A stretch of DNA of 64,000 nt, taken from the NCBI GenBank assembly GCA_035192965.1, contig CP136571.1, positions 268,501-332,500 of the forward strand. Reading direction: 5' to 3'. The notes under the pieces were generated by a model. That model saw only the letters and a program-made list of their open reading frames with translations, was not told the origin of the DNA and made no database searches. The translations under genes were made by a program, and so were the position numbers. Each line of letters opens with the position of its first letter. Position 1 is the first letter of the stretch. Positions 26,675 to 33,852 of this stretch are shown piece after piece. This stretch comes from Fuscovulum sp. (GTDB lineage: Bacteria > Pseudomonadota > Alphaproteobacteria > Rhodobacterales > Rhodobacteraceae).

Positions 26675-26759
26675 CCCCGCCCCGGGCTTGACCCGGGGCT
26701 TCTTGGGATGGTGGCAGCTTAGGTTTCGGGTGAGGTCCCGGGTCAAGCCCGGGACGGGG
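26675..26759. repeat. long inverted repeat (CCCGGG-rich intergenic palindrome)
   Basis: Arms 26675-26697 and 26737-26759 are reverse complements over 23 bp with a single mismatch. Each arm contains CCCGGGCTTGACCCGGG or its complement; the loop is 39 nt. It lies between the BrkB gene and a lipoprotein gene, both minus strand, and is followed on plus by TCTTTCTTTTC. It resembles the dispersed extragenic palindromes of Alphaproteobacteria and could act as a terminator or RNA-stability element. Confidence 0.8.
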
Positions 26760-26785
26760 TCTTTCTTTTCTATTGTTGCACGGGC

Positions 26786-27070
26786 CTATGGCGTTTCGGG
26801 ACAGGCAAAGTCGAGAAACCACGTGCCATGTATACCATAAGGGCGTGAGTGCGGGATCGCATCGTCCGAGACGTCGTTTGGAAGGCCGCAATAGGATTTG
26901 ATGGCCCGAAGCATTCGGCGTTCGGGAACCTTGGCATTGTTGGAATAGAAGAACGTCCGTGCTGTCCTGTGGTCAGCGGGAAAGGCGAGATTTTGGACGG
27001 TGCGGTCTACGATGTCTACGCTGGCACAAGCTGGAAGAATGAGGATCGAAATCAGCAGCAGTCGGTTCAT
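26786..27070 (-). CDS. small predicted lipoprotein
   Basis: 94-aa protein with a lipoprotein signal: MNRLLLISILILPACAS has a positively charged start, a hydrophobic core and a lipobox LPAC (Cys15). The mature part has two further cysteines (SYCGLPND and DFACPETP), so a disulfide is possible. No known domain was recognised; ARTFFYSNNAKVPERRMLRAIKSYC looks helical. It follows the MarR gene by 7 nt on the same strand. Gene status is supported by the coherent lipobox and start, but the function is unknown. Confidence 0.65.
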   Translation of the reverse strand: MNRLLLISILILPACASVDIVDRTVQNLAFPADHRTARTFFYSNNAKVPERRMLRAIKSYCGLPNDVSDDAIPHSRPYGIHGTWFLDFACPETP

Positions 27071-27077
27071 GCCCGAC

Positions 27078-27533
27078 CTACTCTTCTTCCAGCCGTGTCC
27101 GCATCTCGCGCAGGACGGGCAGCACGGCGCGGACGCGATCCGCGCCGAGGGCCTGCACCACTTCGGCGATCAGGGGGGCGACCGCCTGAACGGCGGCGTC
27201 GCGGGCGGCGCGTCCGGCAGGGCTGATGGCCACGAATTTGCGGCGGGCGTCATCCCAATCGGGGCGGATATGGACGTGACCCGCCCATTCCAGCCGGGAC
27301 AGTGTGTTGGTCATCGCGCCACGCGTGACGTGGAAGGCGCGGGCAAGCTGGGCGGGGGTGCGTTCGTCGCTGACGCGGGCGAGGTGGTTGAGCACGCCGA
27401 AATGGGACAGTTCCATCCCCTTTGGCAGCACCTTGGAAATACGGTTGCGGGCAAGCTGATCGGTCATGAACAGCTCGCCGAACAGGGCGACGGCGATGTC
27501 TTCGGTTTTTTCGTCCGTCGCGCGGGGGGTCAT
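27078..27533 (-). CDS. MarR-family transcriptional regulator
   Basis: 151-aa winged-helix regulator. MELSHFGVLNHLARVSDERTPAQLARAFHVTRGAMTNTLSRLEWAGHVHIRPDWDDARRKFVAIS covers, in consecutive pieces, the MarR DNA-binding core (residues about 40-105), including the wing motif DDARRK, a variant of the usual DxRxxxV. The flanking helices for dimerisation are present. It overlaps the downstream end of the nitrilase gene by 4 nt, so the two are co-expressed. The ligand and targets are unknown. Confidence 0.92.
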   Translation of the reverse strand: MTPRATDEKTEDIAVALFGELFMTDQLARNRISKVLPKGMELSHFGVLNHLARVSDERTPAQLARAFHVTRGAMTNTLSRLEWAGHVHIRPDWDDARRKFVAISPAGRAARDAAVQAVAPLIAEVVQALGADRVRAVLPVLREMRTRLEEE

Positions 27534-28378
27534 GGATCGGGGCCCGATTCTGGCCCGGTGAAATCGCGGTCATGCGACAGCGAGGGGATGCGATCACGGG
27601 CGCGTGCGACCTCGGCCAGGTCAAGATCGGCGAAGGTGATGCCGGGCTCGGTGCCTGCGTCGGACAGGATTTCGCCCCAGGGCGCGATGGCAAGGCTGTG
27701 GCCATGGGTGCGGCGGCCTTTGCCATCCTGTTCCGGGTGGAACCCGGTTTGCGCGGGGGCAAGGACATAGCAGCCGGTTTCAATCGCGCGGGCGCGTAGC
27801 AGGGTTTCCCAATGCGCGGCGCCGGTGATGTGGTTGAAGGCGGCGGGAACGGTCAGAATCTCGGCCCCCGCCTTGGCGAGGCGGCGGTAAAGATGGGGGA
27901 AGCGGATATCGTAGCAGACGGTCATGCCGATGCGGCCAAAGGGCGTGTCGGCCATTACGGCCTGCGTGCCGGGGCGGTAGCCGGAGGATTCGCGATACAC
28001 CTCGGTTTCCGAGACGTTCACATCGAACATGTGGATCTTGTCATAGCGGGCGGCGATGCTGCCATCGGGGCCGATCAGGAAAGAGCGGTTGGCAAAGCGG
28101 CCGTCCGTATCCTGTGTGAGCAGACCGAGCGAGCCGATCAACAGCCAGATGCCCGCCCGCGCGGCCTCATCCCGCAGGGCGGCGAGGGTGGGGTCGGTGG
28201 TTTCGGGGTGGAAAAGCTGGCGCTGGCGGGCGCGATTGGAGGACAGCGCGTTGGTACATTCCGGCGTGAGGACAAAGCCCGCGCCGCCCGCAGCAGCGGC
28301 CCGGACCAGCGCCACGGTTTCCGGCAGGTTCTCCGCCGGATCATCAGAGACGGTAAGCTGGACCAGACCTGCGCGCAT
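27530..28378 (-). CDS. carbon-nitrogen hydrolase, Nit1-type (deaminated glutathione amidase-like)
   Basis: 282-aa nitrilase-superfamily amidase with the complete Glu-Lys-Cys triad: Glu in VLTPECTNAL, Lys in ARYDKIHMFDV, Cys in GMTVCYDIRFPHLYR. KIHMFDV together with the VPAAFNHITGAAHWETLLRARAIE stretch is characteristic of the Nit1/YafV-like group that hydrolyses deaminated glutathione (metabolite repair). The neighbouring glutaredoxin gene, sharing one base, strengthens the link to glutathione metabolism. Substrate remains an inference. Confidence 0.88.
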   Translation of the reverse strand: MRAGLVQLTVSDDPAENLPETVALVRAAAAGGAGFVLTPECTNALSSNRARQRQLFHPETTDPTLAALRDEAARAGIWLLIGSLGLLTQDTDGRFANRSFLIGPDGSIAARYDKIHMFDVNVSETEVYRESSGYRPGTQAVMADTPFGRIGMTVCYDIRFPHLYRRLAKAGAEILTVPAAFNHITGAAHWETLLRARAIETGCYVLAPAQTGFHPEQDGKGRRTHGHSLAIAPWGEILSDAGTEPGITFADLDLAEVARARDRIPSLSHDRDFTGPESGPDP

Positions 28379-28641
28379 CAGGCCAGCATCGGATCGAGTT
28401 TGCCGGCATGGTCGAGCGCGTGGATATCATCGCAGCCGCCGACATGGGTGCCGCCGATGAAGATTTGCGGCACGGTGTGGCTGCCCCCGGCGCGGGCGGT
28501 CATCTTGCTGCGCAGGGTGGGATCGCGGCTGACGTCGATTTCGGTGAAGTCGACACCCTTTTTGGTGAGCAGCCGTTTGGCGGCGTGGCAATAGGGGCAG
28601 GTGGGGGTGGTGTAGATCTCGACTGGTTTCACGGGATGCAT
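28378..28641 (-). CDS. grxC: glutaredoxin 3
   Basis: 87-aa dithiol glutaredoxin that reduces protein disulfides and glutathionylated proteins with glutathione. Active site CPYC in YTTPTCPYCHAAKRLL (residues about 15-18), cis-proline TVPQIFIGG, and the glutathione-contacting GGCDDIHAL motif. The stop shares one base with the start of the nitrilase gene. The N-terminal Met at 28641 is used; an alternate start a few codons later (VKPVEIYTT) is possible. Confidence 0.95.
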   Translation of the reverse strand: MHPVKPVEIYTTPTCPYCHAAKRLLTKKGVDFTEIDVSRDPTLRSKMTARAGGSHTVPQIFIGGTHVGGCDDIHALDHAGKLDPMLA

Positions 28642-28672
28642 CCTTGGCGGCGTTGGGCCGAACTATAGGGAT

Positions 28673-29386
28673 TTAAGCATCCTTCGCAACGCGGGCCAGC
28701 ACGCAGACGGATACCCGCGTTGCGCCTGCGGCAAGGCAGGCCTCGGCACAGGCGGCAAGAGTGGCACCGCTGGTCATGACATCATCAATCAAAAGAACAT
28801 CGCGCCCCTGTATCTGCGCCTTGTGGCGGGTATGGGTGCGAATCGCGCCGGTGACGTTGCGAAAGCGGCCGTCGCGGTCGCGGCCATCCTGCGTGGGGGT
28901 GCGGCGGGGGCGGATCAGCAGATCGGGGATGTGGTCAAGTGACGCAAGCCGGGCAAAGGCAGCGGAGACAAGGGCGGATTGGTTATAGCGGCGGCGCAGC
29001 AGGCGGAGCCAGTGCAGCGGGACCGGGGCCACGATCATGCCGGGGCGCAGGATCGGCGCGGCGGCGCGGTGCATCCAGCGCGCGGCGGGGGTCGCAAGAT
29101 CGCTGCGGTCACCATGTTTCAGCGCCAGCACGAATTTGCGGCCATTGTCGCGATAGAGCAGCGCGGCGCGCCCCTGATCCCAGGGGCGGGCGAGGGTGAG
29201 GCAATCATCGCAATGGACGGCGCCCGCATCTTCGCCCGGAAGCGGCGTGCCGCAGCCATCGCAGACCAACCCCGCGATGAAGGGCGTGTCGCGCCAACAG
29301 GCGGGGCAGAGCGCGAAATCGGTTTCCACATGCGCGCCGCAGGACAGGCATTGCGGCGGGTAGATCAGCCGGAGCAGCGCTTGCAT
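28673..29386 (-). CDS. ComF-family phosphoribosyltransferase-like protein
   Basis: 237-aa double-zinc-ribbon plus PRTase-fold protein, relative of ComF (DNA uptake/processing in competent bacteria) and of GntX. N-terminal zinc ribbons: CLSCGAHVETDFALCPACW and VCDGCGTPLPGEDAG...CDDC; the C-terminal PRPP loop is VLLIDDVMTSGATLAACAEA, with RRRYNQSALVSAAFARL before it. The ATG at 29386 puts the family N-terminus MQALLRLIYPPQCLSC in register. Divergent from the methyltransferase gene with only 18 nt between starts. No other competence gene is nearby. Confidence 0.92.
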   Translation of the reverse strand: MQALLRLIYPPQCLSCGAHVETDFALCPACWRDTPFIAGLVCDGCGTPLPGEDAGAVHCDDCLTLARPWDQGRAALLYRDNGRKFVLALKHGDRSDLATPAARWMHRAAAPILRPGMIVAPVPLHWLRLLRRRYNQSALVSAAFARLASLDHIPDLLIRPRRTPTQDGRDRDGRFRNVTGAIRTHTRHKAQIQGRDVLLIDDVMTSGATLAACAEACLAAGATRVSVCVLARVAKDA

Positions 29387-29404
29387 TCCATCCCCCGCTT
29401 GCCC

Positions 29405-30244
29405 ATGTTCCGCGCCATGCAGACACCGCCCCTTTTGACCGACCGCATTGCCCTGCACCGCAACCGCGCCCGTGCCGAGCGAGCGGCGCTGTTCCTGCAT
29501 GAGGAAGTGGCGCTTGAGGTGCAGGAGAGACTCGCTGAGGTTAACAAGGCGTTTACGGATGTGGCTCTGATCACGCCTTTTTCGGATGCGTGGTCACTGG
29601 CCGGCGCGAAGCAGGTGCCGGATGATGAGGTGCTGGATCTGCAAGCCGGCAGTCACGATCTGGTGATTCACGCGCTGGCGCTGCATTGGGCGAATGATCC
29701 GGTGGGGCAATTGGTGCAGTGCCGCAGGGCGCTGAGGCCGGATGGGCTTTTCCTTGGGTTTCTGTTCGGCGGGCAGACATTGGCGGAATTGCGGGCCTGT
29801 CTGGCGCAGGCCGAGGCCGAAGTGACGGGCGGCCTGTCGCCGCGCGTGCTGCCGATGGCCGAGATCCGCGATCTGGGTGGGCTGTTGCAGCGGGCGGGGT
29901 TTGCGCTGCCCGTGGCGGACAGTTTCACGAAAACGGTGACTTATGCCGATTTCGGGCGGTTGCTGCGCGATCTGCGCGCGATGGGCGAGGGAAATGCGCT
30001 GGCTGCGCGGTTGCGCAGGCCAACGGGGCGGGCCGTCTTTGCCCGCGCGGCAGAGCTATACGCTGCCCACCACAGCCTGCCGGACGGGCGATTGACCGCA
30101 ACCTTCGAGATCATCGGGCTGACAGGTTGGGCCCCGCATGAAAGCCAGCAAAAGCCGCTGCGTCCGGGTTCAGCGGTGCAGAGCCTTGCCGATGCGCTGG
30201 CCACGCGCGAGATGCCGCTGCCGGATACTGAACCGAACGGTTGA
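29405..30244 (+). CDS. class I methyltransferase-fold protein, degenerate SAM site (NDUFAF5/BioC-like)
   Basis: 279-aa protein (275 aa if the ATG at 29417 is used). It is recognisable as the NDUFAF5/BioC-like group by RIALHRNRARAERAALFLHEEV, HDLVIHALALHWANDPVGQLVQCRRALRPDG (motif IV/post-IV), LSPRVLPMAEIRDLGGLLQRAGF and FEIIGLTGWAPHESQQKPLRPGSA. The glycine-rich SAM motif I expected after NKAF is replaced by TDVALITPFSDAWSLAG, with no GxGxG. Activity as a methyltransferase is therefore uncertain; a hydroxylase-like or structural role, as for NDUFAF5 in complex I, is conceivable. Followed 59 nt later by hemH. Confidence 0.8.
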   Translation: MFRAMQTPPLLTDRIALHRNRARAERAALFLHEEVALEVQERLAEVNKAFTDVALITPFSDAWSLAGAKQVPDDEVLDLQAGSHDLVIHALALHWANDPVGQLVQCRRALRPDGLFLGFLFGGQTLAELRACLAQAEAEVTGGLSPRVLPMAEIRDLGGLLQRAGFALPVADSFTKTVTYADFGRLLRDLRAMGEGNALAARLRRPTGRAVFARAAELYAAHHSLPDGRLTATFEIIGLTGWAPHESQQKPLRPGSAVQSLADALATREMPLPDTEPNG

Positions 30245-30303
30245 CCGGGGCGTATAAGCCTATATGTCCCGGCGCTGGGAACAGAAATTCAAGGAAAACC
30301 GCG

Positions 30304-31416
30304 ATGCTGGATGCCAAGGCTCTGAACACGGGTGTTGCCCATGGGGACGCGAGCCATGCCATGATCGCCCCGGGACAGGGCCGCCTTGCCCATGCGCCGG
30401 CTGACCATCCGCCGGTACGGCGGGCCAAGATCGGTGTGCTGGTGGCCAATCTGGGGACGCCGGACAATTATGACTATTGGTCGATGCGGCGCTATCTGAA
30501 CGAGTTCCTGTCGGACAAGCGCGTGGTCGATTATTCGGCCTGGATCTGGCAGCCGCTGCTGCAATTGGTGATCCTGACGAAGCGGCCGTTTTCATCGGGC
30601 GCGAATTACAAGCTGATCTGGAACCATGAGCGGAACGAGAGCCCGCTGCTGACGATCACCAAGGATCAGACGCGCAAGATCGCCGAAAGCATGGCGGCCA
30701 AGCATGGCGACGGGATCATGGTGGATTTCTGCATGCGCTATGGCAATCCATCGACCGAATCCAAGGTGCGCGCGATGGTCGAGGCGGGGTGCGAGAAGAT
30801 TTTGTTCTTCCCGCTGTATCCGCATTACGCCGGGGCCACATCCGCCACTGCAAATGACCAGTTCTTTCGCGCGTTGATGAAGGAAAAGCGCCAGCCTTCG
30901 GTGCGGACGGTGCCAGAATATTTCGAGCATCCCGCCTATATCGAGGCTTTGGCGCAATCGGTGGAAAAGGCCTATGCGGCGCTGGACCACAAGCCCGATG
31001 TTCTGGTGGCGTCCTATCACGGGATGCCGAAGCGCTATCTGATGGAGGGCGACCCCTATCACTGCCAATGTGCCAAAACCTCGCGTCTGGTGCGGGAGCG
31101 GCTGGGTTGGGAGAAGGGGTCGATCGACACGACGTTCCAGTCGGTGTTCGGGCCCGAGGAATGGCTGAAACCCTATACGGTGGAACATGTGGCCGAGCTG
31201 GCCAAGCAGGGAAAGAAGAAGATCGCGGTGATCGCGCCGGCGTTTTCGGCCGATTGCATTGAGACGCTGGAAGAGATCAACGGCGAGATTCGCGAAGCGT
31301 TCGAACATGCGGGCGGGGAAGAGTTTACCTATATCCCCTGCCTGAACGACGATGACGCGCATATTGATGCGCTGGTGGCCGTGATCGAGGAAAATCTGAC
31401 GGGCTGGGTGCGCTGA
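30304..31416 (+). CDS. hemH: ferrochelatase
   Basis: 370-aa terminal haem-synthesis enzyme that inserts Fe2+ into protoporphyrin IX. Conserved regions: VLVANLGTPDNYDYWSMRRYLNEFLSD, RYGNPSTESKV, FPLYPHYAGATSATAND, the catalytic-His signature VASYHGMPKRY, YHCQCAKTSRLV, and TFQSVFGPEEWLKPYT with VIAPAFSADCIETLEEI. The N-terminal ~40 residues are an extension typical of alphaproteobacterial versions. AAGGAAA precedes the ATG at 30304. A bidirectional hairpin terminator ends the transcript at about 31497. Confidence 0.97.
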   Translation: MLDAKALNTGVAHGDASHAMIAPGQGRLAHAPADHPPVRRAKIGVLVANLGTPDNYDYWSMRRYLNEFLSDKRVVDYSAWIWQPLLQLVILTKRPFSSGANYKLIWNHERNESPLLTITKDQTRKIAESMAAKHGDGIMVDFCMRYGNPSTESKVRAMVEAGCEKILFFPLYPHYAGATSATANDQFFRALMKEKRQPSVRTVPEYFEHPAYIEALAQSVEKAYAALDHKPDVLVASYHGMPKRYLMEGDPYHCQCAKTSRLVRERLGWEKGSIDTTFQSVFGPEEWLKPYTVEHVAELAKQGKKKIAVIAPAFSADCIETLEEINGEIREAFEHAGGEEFTYIPCLNDDDAHIDALVAVIEENLTGWVR

Positions 31417-31465
31417 CGCGCTGCCCGGCCTATCGGCCGCGAAAAAGCCTGTTCAGAACAAACGA

Positions 31466-31497
31466 AAAGGGTCGGCGGATTGAACCACCGACCCTTT
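31466..31497. terminator. bidirectional hairpin terminator between hemH and the 59-aa gene
   Basis: Stem AAAGGGTCGG (31466-31475) and CCGACCCTTT (31488-31497), 10 bp perfect, 12-nt loop. It is followed by CCTGTTTC on plus and by TCGTTTGTTC on minus, and lies between two convergent genes. Confidence 0.85.
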
Positions 31498-31517
31498 CCT
31501 GTTTCGTGATCCAGAGA

Positions 31518-31697
31518 TCAGTTCGAGGCAGCAGCCGCGATGACCAGCAGGAGCAGCAGCGGAACAATGATGCCGCCAGCCGAGGACGACGTGTTCGCTT
31601 CAACAACTTCCGGTTCCATGACCGGTTCTGCCATGCCACCAGCGAAGGCGGTCGAGGCGGCAACCGTCAGAGCGGCAGCGAGCGCAAGTTTCTTCAT
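31518..31697 (-). CDS. 59-aa small secreted/membrane protein
   Basis: Short gene with strong local support: GGAGG 6 nt before the ATG, a 19-residue Sec signal (MKKLALAAALTVAASTAFA), a short linker GGMAEPVMEPEVVEANTSSSAGG, and one C-terminal hydrophobic helix (IIVPLLLLLVIAAAASN). A terminator lies just past its stop. The Val/Glu/Pro linker and C-terminal helix recall small Rhodobacterales ferrochelatase-adjacent proteins of unknown function. It may sit in the inner membrane with a short periplasmic N-terminus. No function can be assigned. Confidence 0.8.
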   Translation of the reverse strand: MKKLALAAALTVAASTAFAGGMAEPVMEPEVVEANTSSSAGGIIVPLLLLLVIAAAASN

Positions 31698-31842
31698 ATT
31701 AACCTCCAGTTATCGCATGACGCCGAATGTTGCAGAGGCGACGGCATGCACCCAAGATATACCTCGTGGCTTCTGTTAAGCAGCAACTCTTGAGGATTGC
31801 AACTTGCTGCTGGGGCAAAACGCGCCGTTGGGGCGCATTTCG

Positions 31843-32448
31843 TCAAATTAGCAACACCTGAGTGCCTACTTTTGTGAGGGCGAACAATTCCTGGATATGT
31901 TCGTTGTAGAGCCCGACGCAGCCATTGGACGACCGGCGGCCGATCTTGCGCGTGTCATGGGTGCCGTGGATGCGGTAATAGGTCCAGGACAGATAGAGCG
32001 CGTGGGTGCCGAGCGGGTTGTCGGGCGAGCCGCCTTCAACCACCTCGGGCCATTCGGGATTGCGTTCGCGCATGGCGGGGGTGGGCCGCCAAGACGGGGC
32101 CACGACCTTTTGCACCACTTCGGTCCGGCCACGACGGGTGAGGTCTTCGGACAGCGGGACGGATGTGGGGTAGAGTTTGTAGATCGACTGATCCTCGGAC
32201 CAGAAATGCAGGGCGCGTGAGGTAAGGTCGACAAGGATCGCGCCGCCACGTGTGTTATCGAAATAACCCTGCCAATCCAGCATCCGGAAGCTGGAGGCAT
32301 TGTTGCGGACGGAACTGGACGCGCCGGGCAGGATTTCGGTGGAGCCTTCCATGCCGAAAGCGGGCAGCGCAGCGGCGGCACCCAGAGCCGCAGCCGTACC
32401 GGCCACGAAGTTACGGCGGTTCAGTTGGAATTTCTTGTCGATGGTCAT
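31843..32448 (-). CDS. L,D-transpeptidase (YkuD), Tat-exported
   Basis: 201-aa periplasmic enzyme that makes 3-3 peptidoglycan cross-links or attaches proteins to peptidoglycan. The N-terminus carries a twin-arginine signal (NRRNFVAGTAAALGAAAALPAFG). The YkuD catalytic core is intact: YRIHGTHDTRKIGRRSSNGCVGL, quoted as two adjoining motifs HGT and SSNGCV with nucleophilic Cys. The protein otherwise has no LysM or other wall-binding domain. A second, lipoprotein-type L,D-transpeptidase lies 0.8 kb away. The 145-bp gap to the small gene shows nothing assignable. Confidence 0.92.
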   Translation of the reverse strand: MTIDKKFQLNRRNFVAGTAAALGAAAALPAFGMEGSTEILPGASSSVRNNASSFRMLDWQGYFDNTRGGAILVDLTSRALHFWSEDQSIYKLYPTSVPLSEDLTRRGRTEVVQKVVAPSWRPTPAMRERNPEWPEVVEGGSPDNPLGTHALYLSWTYYRIHGTHDTRKIGRRSSNGCVGLYNEHIQELFALTKVGTQVLLI

Positions 32449-32664
32449 CTTCTGCTTGCCCCTTCAGGTTTTCACGCCGCGACGGCACCTTTTGTGTGGG
32501 AGATAGCGATTTTTCTGCAATTCAGCAAATCAAAGACACGTCAATCGGCAAAGGCGCGCGACTCTGTGATCAACTGGTGGGTTGCGTTTGAATTGGCGGG
32601 ACGGTTTCGATACAGAGCAGAACAAAGAGCAGGCGCCTTGGCGCGACGGGGGCGAACGGGACGA

Positions 32665-33198
32665 ATGAACAGACGTGTGATCCTGATGTTGGGCGGGGCG
32701 TCGGCCTTGTTGGCGGCCTGCGGGTCTTCGATAGGGGCGGGGCCGAGGCTGGGGCCGGACGGCAAGCCGTTGCCGCAGGTCTATAACACGGCGGCGCAAG
32801 GGGCGGGAACGATCGAGTTTCGGTTGCTGGATTCCGTGAATGCGCTGCGGTCGGCGCGGGGACTGCGGCCACTGACGCTGAACGCGCAGTTGAACGCAGC
32901 GGCGGCGACCCATGCGCGGGACATGTCGGTGCAAAACCGGCCCTGGCATTTCGGATCGGACGGGTCTTCGCCGTTGGAGCGGGTGCGGCGCGTGGGCTAT
33001 ACCGGCAAGCTGACGGGCGAGTTGATTTCCGAGACGTTCGAGACGGAGCTGGAAACGCTGGCGACCTGGATGCAGACACCCGACATGCGCAGCGTGGTGC
33101 TGGAACCGACGGCGACAGAAATGGGATTTGCCTGGTTTCAGGAACAGAACGGCAAGATCTGGTGGACGCTGGTCATGGGCAGTTCGGGATTTGCCTGA
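32665..33198 (+). CDS. CAP-domain (SCP/PR-1-like) lipoprotein
   Basis: 177-aa protein with a lipobox (LLAACGSS, Cys21) and a CAP domain: FRLLDSVNALRSARGLRPLTLNAQLNAAAATHARDMS, then RPWHFGSDGSSPLERVRRVGY and a C-terminal EMGFAWFQEQNGKIWWTLVMG (CAP signature strand). CAP proteins in bacteria are often envelope- or peptidoglycan-associated, with unclear biochemistry. It sits between two L,D-transpeptidases, one on each side and both on the opposite strand, and is followed by a strong intrinsic terminator. The 216-bp upstream gap holds no promoter I would commit to. Confidence 0.88.
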   Translation: MNRRVILMLGGASALLAACGSSIGAGPRLGPDGKPLPQVYNTAAQGAGTIEFRLLDSVNALRSARGLRPLTLNAQLNAAAATHARDMSVQNRPWHFGSDGSSPLERVRRVGYTGKLTGELISETFETELETLATWMQTPDMRSVVLEPTATEMGFAWFQEQNGKIWWTLVMGSSGFA

Positions 33199-33219
33199 CC
33201 GGGCCAAAATCGGGAAGCA

Positions 33220-33242
33220 GGGGGCCAATCGGCCCCCTTTTT
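33220..33242 (+). terminator. intrinsic terminator of the CAP lipoprotein gene
   Basis: GGGGGCC (33220-33226), loop AATC, GGCCCCC (33231-33237), then TTTTT (33238-33242): textbook Rho-independent structure 22 nt after the stop codon. Confidence 0.93.
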
Positions 33243-33252
33243 CATGTGCAGG

Positions 33253-33747
33253 TCACGGCATGATGTGGATGACGGTGCCGGGTTCGACCATGGAATAGAT
33301 GCGTTCCATTTCCTTGTTCGTCACCGCGATGCAGCCTTCGGTCCAGTCGCGCCGTGCGATGGGGCCGAGCGGGCCGCCATGGATGAAAATGTCGCCGCCC
33401 GGGGATTTTTCCTGTGCCTTGGCAAATTCGGCATCAGCCACGTTGGGGTAGGAAATGCCCAGCGACAGATGGAAACGCGAGCGGGGGTTCTTGTGCGTGA
33501 TGTAATAGGCGCCTTCGGGCGTCTTGCCATCGCCTTCAAACTGCTTGTGCCCGTTCGGGGCAAAGCCAAGCGCGATGTCATAGGATTCCAGCACCCGGCC
33601 ATTGTGCAGAAGATACATCTTGCGGGCGGCCTTGTGGACCTGAACCGAGGTCACCTCGGGGCCGTAATATTTGCGGAACTTGCCGCCGCCGCAGGCCGAA
33701 AGGCCCACTGCCAAAAGGATAATCAGAAATACCCGTACCAAACGCAT
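33253..33747 (-). CDS. L,D-transpeptidase family lipoprotein
   Basis: 164-aa YkuD-family protein with a lipobox (LAVGLSACGGG, Cys19). Catalytic region: DIFIHGGPLGPIARRDWTEGCIAVTNKEM, in which the HGG and EGCIAV motifs supply His and Cys. The N-terminal part VQVHKAARKMYLLHNGRVLESYDIALG is the first YkuD strand pair. Similar ErfK-like proteins of this short type may act on peptidoglycan from the outer- or inner-membrane face. Convergent with the CAP gene across its terminator. Confidence 0.92.
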   Translation of the reverse strand: MRLVRVFLIILLAVGLSACGGGKFRKYYGPEVTSVQVHKAARKMYLLHNGRVLESYDIALGFAPNGHKQFEGDGKTPEGAYYITHKNPRSRFHLSLGISYPNVADAEFAKAQEKSPGGDIFIHGGPLGPIARRDWTEGCIAVTNKEMERIYSMVEPGTVIHIMP

Positions 33748-33852
33748 GTGACTGCCCGCCTTGCCGTTTCTTGCCGTTATTTTTTCAAAGCGTTTAGAGC
33801 AATTTGGCCTGTCTGACTAGGCAGCCCTTTGACAGGGCCACTCACGGATCTG

